NCBI RefSeq assembly: GCF_051020985.1
Contig: NC_135000.1
Span: 9,493,501-9,557,500 of the forward strand
DNA: 64,000 nt
Reading direction: 5' to 3'
Source: Nomia melanderi
Taxonomy: Eukaryota; Arthropoda; Insecta; Hymenoptera; Halictidae
Shown here: in pieces, positions 22,901 through 34,607 of the stretch
Numbering within the stretch: position 1 is the stretch's first letter
How the letters are laid out: every line of letters starts with the position of its first letter
The notes under the pieces: model-generated
What the model was told of the DNA's origin: nothing
What the model saw: only the letters and a program-made list of their open reading frames with translations
Database searches by the model: none
Position numbers and translations under genes: made by a program

Positions 22901-25454
22901 AAATAGCGTTCTTCGCGGTGGACTCCTTGAGGCAGCTAGCCACCAAGTTCATCGAGAAGGGCGAGTTCGCGAATTTCCGGTTCCAAAAGGACTTCCTGAG
23001 ACCGTTCGAGCATATCATGAAGAAGAACAGGTCGCCGGTGATCAGGGACATGGTCGTCCGTTGCGTCGCTCAGATCGTCCACTCGCAGGCACCCAACATC
23101 CGTTCTGGCTGGAAGAATATATTCAGCGTGTTCCACCATGCTGCCAGCGACAGGGACGAGGCTGTGGTCGAGCTGGCGTTCTCGATGACAGGGAAAATCA
23201 TAAGTGAATGTCAAGTTCTTACAAGTAGCTTGTATTGAGAAACACTTGCCTCTATCATGGTACTCTTCACAGATGAGCTGTACGCGGAAGACTTCAGTAT
23301 TATGGTAGACTCTTTCCAAGATGCCGTCAAGTGCCTCAGTGAATTCGCTTGCAACGCCTCCTTCCCAGAGACCAGCATGGAGGCAATCAGGCTGATACGC
23401 TCTTGCGCCTCCTACATTGACGCTAATCCGAGCCTGTTCGCAGAGGGGATGATGGACGACAGTGGAATGGTATCCGAGGAAGACAGAGCTTGGGTATATA
23501 TTCATACTTTGGTCCTAACAGTTTCTAGAAAAAGGACTTGTCAGTAATTTTGTTTTGTTTGTATTGTAGGTAAGGGGATGGTTCCCGTTACTGTTTGAAT
23601 TATCCTGTATAGTGAGCAGATGTAAATTAGATGTGCGAACACGAGCACTGACTGTTCTCTTCGACGTCGTAAAGACTCACGGCGCGTCGTTCAAGCCTCA
23701 CTGGTGGAAGGACCTTTTCCAAGTGCTGTTCAGAATCTTCGACAACATGAAGCTCCCCGAGCAGCACACAGAGGTAATTCCAACCGGCAGAGATTCTAAC
23801 ACTAAGTGACCGGTTTTCAAGTTTCAAAAATTCAGCATCTTTGTCCCATTTATCTTTACATAAGTTCTTGTATTCTCCAGTTAACACTAGAACTACCGTA
23901 ACAGTCAAAATGACTGGTTTCGATTTTCTTATTCAGCAATTATTGATATCTTCGAAGCATTGAATATTCCAAATAATTTTGAAAATAAATAGCTTCATTT
24001 GAGTAGTATAACGAATGTCTGAAGAAACTGAAAATAATCTATTGTCACAATTTTTATGAGAATTGCATATTAATCGCACTAAATGCTCAGTAGTAGTGTT
24101 AATCAGTTTTATTATTTCTGCCTTCTTTGTTTTCACTAGGAAAAATCGTTCAATTTGTTCTCCATTTTATAACCAGTGAACTGGTGTTGGTTAACACCAG
24201 AGAATTGTAGTTGGTACTACAAAGGAAAAATCATTCAATTTGTTCACCTTCATTTTATAACCAGTTAACTGGTGTTGGTTAACACCAGAGAATTGTAGTT
24301 GGCACTTCATTAGCGTTACATTTCAGAAAGCTGAGTGGATGACGACAACCTGCAACCACGCCCTCTACGCCATCGTGGACGTGTTCTCGCAGTTCTACGA
24401 TACTCTGGGACCTCTGTTACTGGAACAACTGTATTCCCAACTTCTCTGGTGCGTGCAACAGGACAACGAGCAGCTGGCACGGTCAGGCACCAATTGCCTG
24501 GAGAACCTAGTAATCAGCAATGGCATCAAGTTCGACGAGAAGACCTGGGAGAAGACCTGCTGCTGCGTTCTGGACATATTCGAGAGCACGTTGCCTTCCG
24601 CACTATTAACATGGAAGCCTCAGTCTCCCAACAAGGAGTCCGACCTGGACGTGATCACCGGGGAGGCCGACGGCCACGTGGGCATCCTGAAGAGGAGCAA
24701 CAGCTCGCAAAGCTTGACTAACAGCGACACGCTGAAGAACAAGGTGTTCTCCGCGCTGTTGATAAAGTGCGTGGTCCAGCTGGAGCTGATCCAAACGATA
24801 GACAACATCGTGTTCTACCCGGCCACATCGCGCAAGGAGGACCAGGAGAACCTGGCGCTGGCGCAGGCGGACATGTTCAACGGGAAGTCGTCTGAGCTGA
24901 GCGTGAGAGCAGGGGCGGACCAGCAGAAGGAGGAGCAGGGCATGTACTGCGCCCTGACCACCATGCACCTGCTGCAGCTGGTGGAGTGTCTGTTAAAGTC
25001 CCATCGGTTCGCCAAGGGTTTCAACTCCGACCACGAGCAACGGAACGTCCTGTGGAAGGCTGGCTTCAGGGGCAACGTCAAGCCGAACCTGCTGAAGCAA
25101 GAGACGCAGTCGCTGGCGTGCGCCCTGCGCATCCTCTTCAAGATGTACAGCGACGAAGCTCACAGGGCTGACTGGAACAAAGTCGAGGCCAGACTGGTAG
25201 AAGTCGCCTGTGAGGCGCTGGAGTACTTCCTGGCGCTGTCGAACGAGGCGCATAGGGAGGCCTGGACCCCCATCTTACTGCTACTCCTAACCAGAATCCT
25301 GAAAATGAGCGACAACAGGTTCGCCGTTCACGCATCCAGCTGTTACCCTCTACTCTGCGAGATTATGTGCTTTGATCTCAAGCCTGAATTAAGGTCCGTG
25401 CTGCGCAGATTCTTCTTGAGGATCGGCCCGGTATTCAGGATCACTCAGCAGTAG
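16992..25454 (+). CDS. Sec71: Brefeldin A-inhibited Arf guanine nucleotide exchange factor (BIG1/2, Sec71)
   Basis: Thirteen coding exons: 16992-17109, 17849-18348, 18437-18834, 18916-19320, 19392-19748, 20171-20482, 20822-21063, 21153-21433, 21802-22132, 22607-23203, 23273-23493, 23570-23773, 24327-25454; 1697 residues. The protein activates Arf GTPases at the trans-Golgi and recycling endosomes. In order: DCB domain (FIIRALEKILADRDVKRS, then YFLPFELACHSK), HUS domain (VDIYVNYDCDLSAANLFERL, about 460-480), Sec7 domain (about 595-785) with the glutamic-finger motif FRLPGEAQKIDR (catalytic Glu near 674) and the second motif IIMLTTDLHSPQVKNKMT, and HDS repeats to the end (QDCDDPEIASLCLDGIRCAI; NIRSGWKNIFSVFH; DNRFAVHASSCYPLLCEIM). 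The DCB-HUS linker (exon 3) is acidic, Thr-rich and not conserved. At least four introns carry TTAA MITEs and one a hAT-like MITE. Exons 10-13 are clearly GC-richer than the introns. Confidence 0.97.
19825..20075. mobile_element. TTAA-CCCCTTGGCC MITE in a Sec71 intron
   Basis: Inverted ends TTAACCCCTTGGCCTATGAT and TAGGGCAAGGGGTTGA lie in the intron between exons 5 and 6. Same family as 2594-2817, 4452-5001 and 50587-51003. Confidence 0.65.
20507..20779. mobile_element. TTAA-CCCTTTCGCTAC MITE in a Sec71 intron
   Basis: A 273-bp palindromic element with ends TTAACCCTTTCGCTAC and GTAGCGAAAGGGTTAA, starting 24 bp after the exon 6 donor and filling most of that 339-bp intron. Confidence 0.8.
21509..21719. 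mobile_element. hAT-like MITE in a Sec71 intron
   Basis: Termini CAGTGTTTTCCAACC and GTTGGGAAACACTG are inverted repeats of the classic hAT type (CAGTG...). Length 211 bp, no coding capacity. Flanking octamers GACTAGAG and CTCCAGAG match at 5 of 8 positions, consistent with a decayed 8-bp target duplication. It lies between exons 8 and 9. Confidence 0.75.
22162..22524. mobile_element. TTAA-CCCTTTGC MITE in a Sec71 intron
   Basis: Ends CTAACCCTTTGCTCTTGAAAG and CTGAGTGCAAAGGGTTAA. The left 130 bp aligns with the reverse complement of the right part of 54424-54650 (AACGTTTTCTGATGAGA; GACAGATTAAGCAACG). An internal TCCTTTGCACCAGG terminus at 22322 suggests a compound element. Confidence 0.7.
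23881..24102. mobile_element. TTAACACTAGAA MITE in the last Sec71 intron
   Basis: Ends TTAACACTAGAACTACC and CAGTAGTAGTGTTAA, 222 bp, no coding capacity. Confidence 0.6.
24139..24308. repeat. 85-bp tandem duplication upstream of the Sec71 exon 13 acceptor
   Basis: Two copies with period 85 bp, each starting GGAAAAATC and each containing GGTGTTGGTTAACACCAGAG and AATTGTAGTTGG. The palindrome GGTGTTGGTTAACACC occurs in both. The second copy ends about 18 bp before the exon at 24327. Confidence 0.85.
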
Positions 25455-25894
25455 TTACTATAACGGATAAACGAGTGGTTTTAGTCGCTCCACGGTGTAT
25501 AAGGTTGATTCTTGCGATTAGATCTCTTTTGTAGGATCTTGCGTGAGATTTTTTTAAGTTTCATCTGTCGATGGAGAAGAGAATTATAGGAGATTGATTT
25601 CTGGATCATACGTTCCTTTTGTTCTATAGTTAAGAATCCTCTTTATACATGGCGAACACATGCATAATGTACGAATATCGGTTAAGCTAATTTCTCTGAT
25701 ATGGGAATCAAAAGAATGTTATGGGGGAACATACGAGACACAATGTTTTAGCAAGACCCTAGGGGAAGCATGATATGTATGTATTGTATATGTTCCGGAG
25801 CCTTCTTTTGTATTTACTGCGTTCTTCATTTTTATAAGAGCCTTCAGTGGAGGACCTACGTTATTCTGGTCGATTGTGCATGTGCAGGGTGTTT

Positions 25895-25900
25895 AATAAA
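25895..25900 (+). terminator. Poly(A) signal AATAAA for Sec71
   Basis: A canonical hexamer 441 nt after the stop codon. Confidence 0.5.
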
Positions 25901-27214
25901 TAGAGTATTTTCTGGCCATCAGGGAAACGTGAGACGTTAGCATTACCTTCGTGTCATTTTAATTGAATTTTAATAGATTTTATTCGTCGACTATCGTTTT
26001 CAAATTGTAATGGAATATTCCGAATTGTATATTAGTTATTTAATAAGGTAGGATAGTAGAGAAAGGTGGGCAGACAATGATGGTTAATTTATTCGCCGGA
26101 TTTCTGGAGGCGTGCACCGTGAGTCGATTTTTAATCTGGGAACAAAACAAAGGACTTCTCCCGGAAAATGCACTATTTATCAAATGTTTTGTATATTCAA
26201 ACATAATCATATACGAAGTGTCTCACGAGGTATGCTGTACCATAGGTAGATCAGATTGCTGAGTGGAGAATAAGATAATTTTCCATATTTTTATAGAACC
26301 GACTAGCGACTTTGACTAACTCCCGAATCAGTTATGAGAACTTCATAATCTGTAGCCGTGTAGAAGCTTCACCGATTGTCTTATTTTGGACTTAGAAATC
26401 TCATTTCTTCTTTTTTTTTACGGTACATTCTTTGAGACACTGTATATATATATATTTAAAATACTTAGGAAATGATGGTATAAGCAAGAAATGGCGGATA
26501 CTTAATTGAAAATAAAACAATTTCACCGACTATTTTCTTCTGAAGGGAGTCTTCATTTCAGGGGAGAACTTGGTATCATTGTTAAAAATTCCAGACGGAA
26601 CACCTCGCCTCTACGAACAATTCTAACTGTAATCCTAGTTCGCTTTTAGTTCTTTCTCCTGCGAATGTTTTATATTCGACGATATTCTGTCCAGTGAAAA
26701 ACTGTACTGACATGCAGTAGAGATTATTCTATTTCGTACCACCAAACTTCTCATCTCTAGCTTGTGCTATTACTTTTAACACACAGCCTGTGTACAAATG
26801 CAAAAAACTTTTGCATAGTCATCGCTGAGTAGTCATATAAATATCCGTCGCGGATAGGTGTTCAGACAACGAGTGATAGTTATCTCGGTAACTCGCTACG
26901 GTTTCAATTGTTACATATAGATATTCAGTTCAAGGTAAAACATGAGAATCCCATGAACACGCGTTGCATGTATATTTACACATAGAACTATTTATGCTTA
27001 AGTTAGACTAATTATTTACATAATGCAATATTTAAATAAATTCTAGAGAAACAAGGACACGTTTTACTGGTTTTATATTTCCTCCTGATCGTGAACACTG
27101 AAATCAATTCATTAAACTAAATCTTAAACGGCGTTACAACTAGATCTGCAACGATGCGATGGTTCAACTGTGAATTACAAATGTTTCTTATATACCTACT
27201 TCAGTATCTTCACA

Positions 27215-27220
27215 TTTATT
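27215..27220 (-). terminator. Poly(A) signal AATAAA for IFT172
   Basis: A canonical hexamer on the minus strand about 36 nt after the IFT172 stop codon. Confidence 0.5.
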
Positions 27221-27256
27221 ATGTAGCCTTCAACTTAAAAACTATGTGGAATGTGT

Positions 27257-30200
27257 TCAGAAGGAATAAGTGGGTATCGGGCCGCACCACTCTTGAATGA
27301 AAGCTAGAATATCGTTAAGAGTAGATTCGTGGGGAGCCTGGCGTGCCGTGTTGATCATTTTCGTCCAGTCGTCGCGATCAGCAACACGTTCACCCTTGCC
27401 AGAAAAATGATGATCAATGTAAAATGAACTAACCTTAAGTGACATGATTAAAACAATTACATACCTCTGAGAATCGAATTACTGAACCCCGTATGGGATA
27501 TCCTGTCAGAATGCATTCCTGAATAGGCGCAGCTTCTGCAGAAGGAGACGTCAATGATCCTACATAAACTCCTCTGTGGTCAGTAGGCAGAACCTGTTCC
27601 ACCTTTTGATCCATAGACACTGCGAGCACCCATTCACGAACCTCTTCCCTTTGTTCTGACGTCATACTCAAAGAGTCTGGCAACGGAACTTCCACAGGAA
27701 AGTCTGTAACAGCTAAGTCATCGACATCCAGTACAGTGCTATCACCTTCCTCGATGCATTCCTCCACGTCCAGGAAATGATTCAGGAAAACAAAAGCTTC
27801 GCTGTTCAGTCCAGCTGTCCGTGCTTCGATGCCAGCTTCGTAGTACGCTCTGTCGACGAGGATGAGGTCAGTGTACCTTAACAAAGCTATAGAGGACTTC
27901 AGAACTATTCCAGACAGTGCAGGGTAATCTTTACACCCACACTTCACTGCTGAATAGTGGGTCGACTTGAGTAACCTCTCGAATTTCGATTTGGACATGT
28001 TGGAGGCCTTCAGGTTTTTCCAAATGTCCAACAGGACAGTTCTGAGGAGAGCTAGGTGTTTGTATTCATAGTATGCCTGGTAAAATTGAATACTTAAAGA
28101 AAGAAAAGAATTTAATGACGTTGAACATCAAAGATTTAATTAACTCTTACCTTGGAATGTAAGACATTTTCAGATAACTGTAAATAAAGGTTAAAATTCT
28201 GTGGAATAGGTGGAGCTCCATATTTTGCATACAACTGCAGAGCCTCTAATGGGACATTCGTTTTCAGAAGTTGCACTGCTCGCTGTGCTACATATTTGTG
28301 GAGAGTCTGAGTATCTTGAGAACTTGCTGCCTCGAACACTTGGTTCCACTGTCCCCTGTTAGCCAATACTTCTAAACCAGCGTCTGCATCAATTTCCACT
28401 AGTCTGTCTATTTGTCCATCTCTCAGCATCGTGTCCTTATACTTTTCCTCTAGGTAAGGCTCGATATCCGGTGCTAGTTCCCTCACTATACGCCTGGCTC
28501 TTTCCCATTCTCCCACTGATGTCAAAGCGTCAATGGCATCCTTTAATCTATCCGCTTGCAGAAACACCTACAAATAAAAAATGACACTCAGGATCTAAAT
28601 ATAGTTCACTTTCAAAGTGTACCAAGTTTCATTCAACAGTAAGTAACCTGTGCAGCCAGAGCATGTTCACCAATAGCGAACAGCCTCGAACCAAGGTTCC
28701 CCCCAACTTGTGCAGCAGTTTCTGAGTCCGCCTGATGAAGCAGAATCTCAGCAGCTCGAATGAGAGATGACCTAGAGGCTTGGGGGTCTAAAATCAGGAT
28801 ATCCAAGGCAGCCTTCACTTCTCCGACCTCCAACCATTTCTTAGCTTCCTCGAAAGCGTTTGCTCCACTGAACGAAGCGCTCTTCTGGCCCAATTCTCGT
28901 CTGAGGTTCGCCTCCTGACTCGGCAAATACTCCCTGCATACACGCAACGCCTCTGACCACATGCCAGCTTTCTGTAACAATGGAGCCAAATGAAAACTAG
29001 CTGATGGTCGTACACGAGTAATTCATAATCACCTTGTAATGATCTATAATCGTTTCAGGTTTGTGTGCTCTGAGCAACAAGGTCTCTGCGAGAGAATAGT
29101 CCTGAGCTTCAGCGGCTTCGTTGGCTCTGGCGATCAGAACTTGTGCAACTGCTTCTTGGCTGAAGGACTGCGCTATATCTTCAGCTGTTTCCCAGTTGCG
29201 AGTGTGTATGTACATTTGCACAGCTTCCATGGTTCTCCCCGCTTTAATGAATTCCTTCTCAGCTTCGGAGAAGCGACCCGCGTCCTCCAAGGCCATAGCG
29301 TGTCTGTAATGGACTTCCTTCTTCTGTTCAGGTGTGCCATACTTGGCGATCTCCAAGGCCCAGTCGAATAGATCTGCCTCGCAGGCCAGTTGAAGGCATC
29401 CGTCCAAGTAACCCAGCCGCATCAACAACCTTGCTCCCAGTTCTGGAGCCAAGGTACGGGCCCACATTAGAGCAACCTACAAAGAAAACAGTAGCGTTAA
29501 GAGATGAGCGCATGAAAAGAGTACAACTGATCTATGGATCTACCTGTTGAGCAGCGTTGTCTCCAGCATTCTGCTTAGCTATTCGCAACGCATCCTCCCA
29601 CATGTTGGCTGATCTATAAGCAGTCACAGCACCTCGCCAATCTCCGGCAGCTAGGTAATGATCTTCAGCTTCCCGAGGCTTGCCGGAAGCGTCCAACTCC
29701 CTGGCCAAGAGTACATGAGTCGGCTCCAAGAGATCTGGCCTGTATTTCCCTACGAGCCTCACCATGTCTGTCCGACGACCTGCCTTTTTGTACATTGCTA
29801 TGGCGGAGTCGTGCTCGCCTATCGCAAGATACAGTTCCTCTGCGTGCTTGAGGTCGCCCGCCTCGCTTAGGGCTGCCGCGTGCTTAGCCAATACTTCATT
29901 AGCTTCCTCGTGACTCATATGCTCCTGAGCCACTTCGTGGGCGCGACTCCAATTGCCGTTTTGAATGTGGACGTCCACAGCACGTTTCACGTCTCCGGAA
30001 CGAATGAAGAGTTTCTCCGCGAGATTCTTTTCTCCTATAGAGGCGAAATACTCGGCCAGCTTCTCGCATTGCTTTCTGACTGCAGGATCATCGTTCTCGA
30101 TTACCTACAAACGTGTAATTCATTATTATTGATTGTACCATGGATTTCATTTTTAAATACATACTTGAACGATCTGCAAGCCCTTCCTCCATTGATGAGC

Positions 30201-33200
30201 ATTTATAGCAGCGTTCAGTGCTAAAGCAGTTTCCCCAGCTTCGATGAAGTGATTAATGGCAGCGTCGTAATGACCAGCCGAAGCTAAATGATTACCCCAA
30301 TCTCGTTCAAGATCCACCACCATGGTGGGAGCTACTTTCCTAGCCAATTCCAACGCTCTGGCGAACACTCCAGCTTGCGCATAACATCTGATGGCTTCCA
30401 AGTGTTCTGAGATCTTCTCCAGTAACTCCCCGGCAAGCTCCATTAAATCTGTTGCTTTTAATACCTTCACAATTTCGTTAACTATTGAACTGTCCTCCAA
30501 CAGTTCATCGTCGGCTAAAACCAATCTGGCAGCTCGTCCAGGTCGACGAGCTTCTAGGTACAACTTCACAGCCCGTCGAGGATTGGTGGGCTCCAGGATA
30601 GCAGCAGCCCTAGCTGCCTGTCCACTTTCAAGAAGCCAAGTCAAATGCCTGTCTCTAAGTTCTTGTAAGCCTGGCCACCCACGATTCTGCGCCAGGATCA
30701 ACGCATCCTCCCAGTGCCAGTACTTCTGGTACATGTCCAGAGCTTGGGCTAACTCGTTTTGCTCCAGGTATATTGCCTCCGCTGTTTTCAATTCGCCGTT
30801 GAGAATTGCCAGTTTAGCCCAACAATCTGGACTAGAAAGAGGATCGTTGCCAGTCTCTGCGCTGTACTTCTCACCAGTCTTCACAATGTCTTTAAGGAAC
30901 CTACAACATGAATTAAATTGTGTGGATTCTTGAATGCAGTATTGCAGCATTAAGTGTCATTGGTGATCAACGAAACCTGGAGCAAGCCACGTCTCCCAGA
31001 GCAGCGTAACACCTAGCAGCGACTAACAACTGCCTGGTAGCCATGGCATTTCTGGCCACGTCCTCCCACATAGCCTCTGCCTGTGGCCTGTCCGCTAACT
31101 CCTCTAGAAACAACAGAGCCCTGCCAAAATCGTTATCGTGCAGGGCCGTGCCAAATTCGATCAGCGGTTCGTCCAGTAAGTAAGCTACTTTTCCACCGAG
31201 TTCTTCAACGGTTACCGAAGTTCTGCCGTCTTCTCTAACGATGTCCACCGCGTCTCCACGCACAGGAATCAGAGTGGCGACTTCGGGAGCGTCAACGTTG
31301 TACCACACTGCCAGTGTCTGACCTGTCTGAGCTATCACCACGTCGCTGCCTAGCACCCAGGAGGCAAAGCTGACTCCAGTTAACAGTAAAGTCCGACCGC
31401 CCGAATCGTCACTTAACCATAACCTGAGTTAATGAAATAAAAGCTTCATGGTATGCAAAGAGTCTTCTAATCATACAAGTTAATATTAGCAGCAGCAAGT
31501 TCTCTCAATTACCTGGCCCTCTTGTCTCGCGATAACAGTCTGTGTCCAGTTTCACTCAACTCCAACCAATCCACGCGTACGTCGTGAGAAATCATTGCGA
31601 TCGTGATACCTGTCATGAGGTCTACGATGCGCACCGTTCTAGGATCCAATAGGTAAGCTAACCGTTTATTGTCAGCACCACCAGGCACTTGCCTCTCGTT
31701 GATCCTCACGCTGACAACGTGAGGATTCACCGCCTCCGTTCTTACCGAGCCTAACAGCTCGTTGTTCCCATATTCAACGATGCTCAACTCCCCGGAACAG
31801 AAAATTAAGCACACTCGTGGGAACTCGAAGAAGAACTTCTCGCTGTTGCTCTTGTCGTCCCAAGGAATTTCACTGATAAGGTTCAATTCTATGTCTGCGA
31901 GCAGCAGCGTGTTAGCTGTGCGAGCTACCACGTTGTTGTCAGCACGCCCTAAGACCTTGACGTCCTCTATCTCATGGCCCATCTGTGATCTGATGATTAC
32001 TGGCCTGTTGCCTTCTTGCAGGGGACGAATGACCACTTGATTGGGGCCCACGTAAGCTACCTCATGGCTGCCTCTTATCACTGTACGCTTCAGCACTGTT
32101 TCAAATTGCTCTACAGCTCCACATAGGCTGCCCAATACTAACCTGAAAAACACTGTGCATTAGTAAAGAACTCTAAAGCATGATATACAATTTAACACGT
32201 TAAGCGCCACGAAAATCTTAAGCGTTTTCCCATAGAGTTTGTCTTTTGTAGCAAAGAAAAGCAGGAATACTTATGAATTGTTTGGCGTTGCAACGTTCGC
32301 GTTACACTGTTATCAACTTAGTTGCTTTATTAAACATTTTTATTTTACATCGGTTGTCTTGTATGTTACGATTGTTTTTCAGTCATTCAGAAGCATTAGT
32401 CACTAGTGACTGACATGGCGCTTAACGTGTTAAGAACTAACCGGGACCCGTCGCGTCGCCACGAGATTGCGGTGACGGTATAAAAGTTAGGCAAAGATTT
32501 GGAGTTCGCTTCTTCCCAGATGGAACGTCTAGGACTCCAGTCCAATATTCGTATTTTATTCCAGGATCCAATGGCAACACTCTGTCCACTGGGGCTACAA
32601 TATGCTACCGATATCTCCTTGTCGCTTTCACGGCTGTAGTCGAATGTTTTGGTAACTTTCCCTCGGGCGTCGTAGAAAGTTACTCGTTTGTCGCATCCTG
32701 CTGCTAGGATGTGGAACTGTGGCCAGGCCAAGGCGTACGCTGGTACATTGTGAGTGCAGATGCGTCCAGAAGGTTCATGATTTCCATCCTCTGTCAGATT
32801 ATACTTTATGATGCTGCCATCGGCGTGGCTGGATAAGAAGCCAGTACCTCTTATACTAAAATTCAGACATGGTAGAATGAGGAACATTGAATGCTTTGTT
32901 TATATTATAATAGACATAGATTACTTTGAAGCCAGTGCAATCGTTGTTGAATCAGCTGTGTAGAGGGTTTGAGCTTTCTGAGACTTTGGCAAAGCTGCAC
33001 GAACTTTCCCATCCACTAAACCAACAATAATAGGTCCCTCGGAGAGCCAAATCAGGCAAGTGACAGAGGAACTTTGGCGAAACTTATTGCAAATCACTTT
33101 CTTCTCTCCCCTGTTGATTTAACGTGCACTATGAAGTGAATGAACAAATGATAAAGAGAATTGTTGTTATATAGTGCGTATACCATTGTTCTCCAATTTT

Positions 33201-33604
33201 ATATACATAGATTATACAGTCAGATTGGCCCACTGCTATTTTTGTGGAGTCTGGAGAGAAAGCTATGCCTTTAATTACATAGCTCTTTTTACCAAACTGG
33301 AAATATAATGAGTACAATTTTCAATGAACATTCCTCTCATTGTGAAATCATTCAACGTACCTTAGAATCGACAGGTTTCGTTGGAAAGCGGTCTCGTTTC
33401 ACGCAATTCTCATCAAACAAATATATTGAACGGTCCGAAGATGCAACAGCAAGTTTTAAATTATTTGGTGACCAGACTATACTCACCACGCGGTTCTCAT
33501 ATTCCTATTTAATATTAAAAGTACACATTAATAATGTAAATAACCATACAAAATTATAAACTCACATGCGGCGGCATGACGTTCCCCAAATACTTGAGTA
33601 ACAT
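27257..33604 (-). CDS. IFT172: Intraflagellar transport protein 172 (IFT-B subunit)
   Basis: Fourteen coding exons: 33566-33604, 33361-33504, 33184-33296, 32925-33110, 32442-32855, 31513-32142, 30977-31423, 30165-30900, 29544-30104, 29033-29476, 28648-28971, 28151-28567, 27465-28076, 27257-27394; 1734 residues, close to the ~1749 of the human protein. IFT172 is the peripheral IFT-B subunit at the ciliary tip; in insects cilia are confined to sensory neurons and, in many lineages, sperm. The N-terminal ~620 residues form WD40 propellers (FGKKSYVIKGIAFSPDSTKIA; LSSHADGSIIKYN; RRSIWEEANSKSLPNFYT). The rest is TPR-like helical repeats (KKAGMWSEALRVCREYLPSQ; VVLPTDHRGVY-like block in exon 13; WTKMINTARQ near the end). 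The start MLLKYLGNV matches the family N-terminus and its exon ends at a donor. One intron is almost entirely a MITE. Confidence 0.96.
32192..32433. mobile_element. TTAACACGTTAAGCGCC MITE in an IFT172 intron
   Basis: A 242-bp element with near-perfect inverted ends TTAACACGTTAAGCGCCA and TGGCGCTTAACGTGTTAA. It fills most of the intron between exons 5 and 6 and ends about 8 bp from the splice donor of exon 5. A second copy at 42539-42780 has the same length and orientation. Confidence 0.9.
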
Positions 33605-33774
33605 GATGATTCCTGATGGTATTCAATACCAGCTAATTGCAAAGAGTCCTACAAAACTCTCGATCGATCAAATGACTTTTTATTTACATTGTTCACATTA
33701 TTACGTTGATAATTTCACACTCGCCTCTTGTAAGCGAGTACTTACTCCATGCAGGACGTATTGTGTACACTTGA

Positions 33775-33787
33775 GTCGCTTAGCAAC
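33775..33787. promoter_or_regulatory. Candidate X-box (RFX site) upstream of IFT172
   Basis: GTCGCT-T-AGCAAC fits the insect X-box consensus RYYNYY-N(1-3)-RRNRAC at every position. It is 171 bp upstream of the IFT172 start codon, where RFX sites of ciliary genes are usually found. No functional evidence is available from sequence alone. Confidence 0.6.
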
Positions 33788-34435
33788 AGCTTCGAGTAGT
33801 TTGAAGCGGCGGAAGACAACTGAACTGATGGAATGCAAGGAAATTCATCCTTTCCAGAGAAACATTGAATTTCTCCTGAAAAGCACTGAATCGATATTAC
33901 AAATGTGCTTCTAAATAATTTAATAAAATCGAATCGCAACACAATTCATTCCCATAAGGTGTACACCATATACAATAAGCGAAACTGGAGGAATAATTAA
34001 CGTTTATTCAGTTTAGTCGTCAAAAGAAATTGGTACGCTCCAACCAAACTGGATCATCTCTAACTTTACAGTCTACAAAAATAAAAATTCGAGGCCTTCG
34101 TCTAAGGTACTAAAATGTTCTAGCAACTATTCGTCTACAGAGAGGTCTATACACATCTAGCGGTTATTGAAATCCACTTATCACAAGTCGCACAATATAT
34201 CGGTTCACGAACGTCTCAAAAGTATGCCTAGAGAAATCATTTTACAGAAAACACGGACTCTACGGCTTGAGCTTTTAAACTAGTTCAGTCGTTAATTTAA
34301 ATGATTAATCGCACTCAGTCACGTTAATGTAAATCGAGTAATGCTCAATGAAAGTATAATAAATAATATATATGAAAATATCGAAATACAATATAGAAAA
34401 TGGAACTTGGATCCCCAAATTTATCAAACGAAATG

Positions 34436-34486
34436 AGTATATATATATATATACGTATATATATAGTATATATATATATATATATA
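34436..34486. repeat. TA-rich microsatellite
   Basis: Three TA runs interrupted by ACG and AG. Confidence 0.85.
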
Positions 34487-34607
34487 CACTGGATGTGAAT
34501 GATTAAATTTTAGGAACTCCGCCGCTGGTTTTAAGTACTGCATTCACAATGAGGTTTCATAGCTTTAAGCATCAACGATCGTAGTTCTATGACCAAAGCG
34601 TTACAGA

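Larger units (their letters stand above)
25455..27256. other. Convergent 3' regions of Sec71 and IFT172
   Basis: The two genes end tail to tail. A poly(A) signal AATAAA for Sec71 is at 25895-25900 and one for IFT172 (minus) at 27215-27220. About 1.3 kb between them shows no recognisable gene. Confidence 0.6.
33605..34607. other. IFT172 promoter and CRF-BP 3' region
   Basis: About 1 kb with an X-box candidate at 33775-33787, the presumed 3' UTR of the CRF-binding protein gene (downstream of 34608 on the minus strand), and a TA-rich microsatellite at 34436-34486. No other gene seen. Confidence 0.55.

Noticed and set aside
22936..23505. Long minus-strand frames opposite Sec71 exons (also 24606-25335)
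   Set aside because: Antisense shadows of GC-rich Sec71 coding exons.
30391..30933. 180-codon plus-strand frame
   Set aside because: Shadow of IFT172 exon 8.
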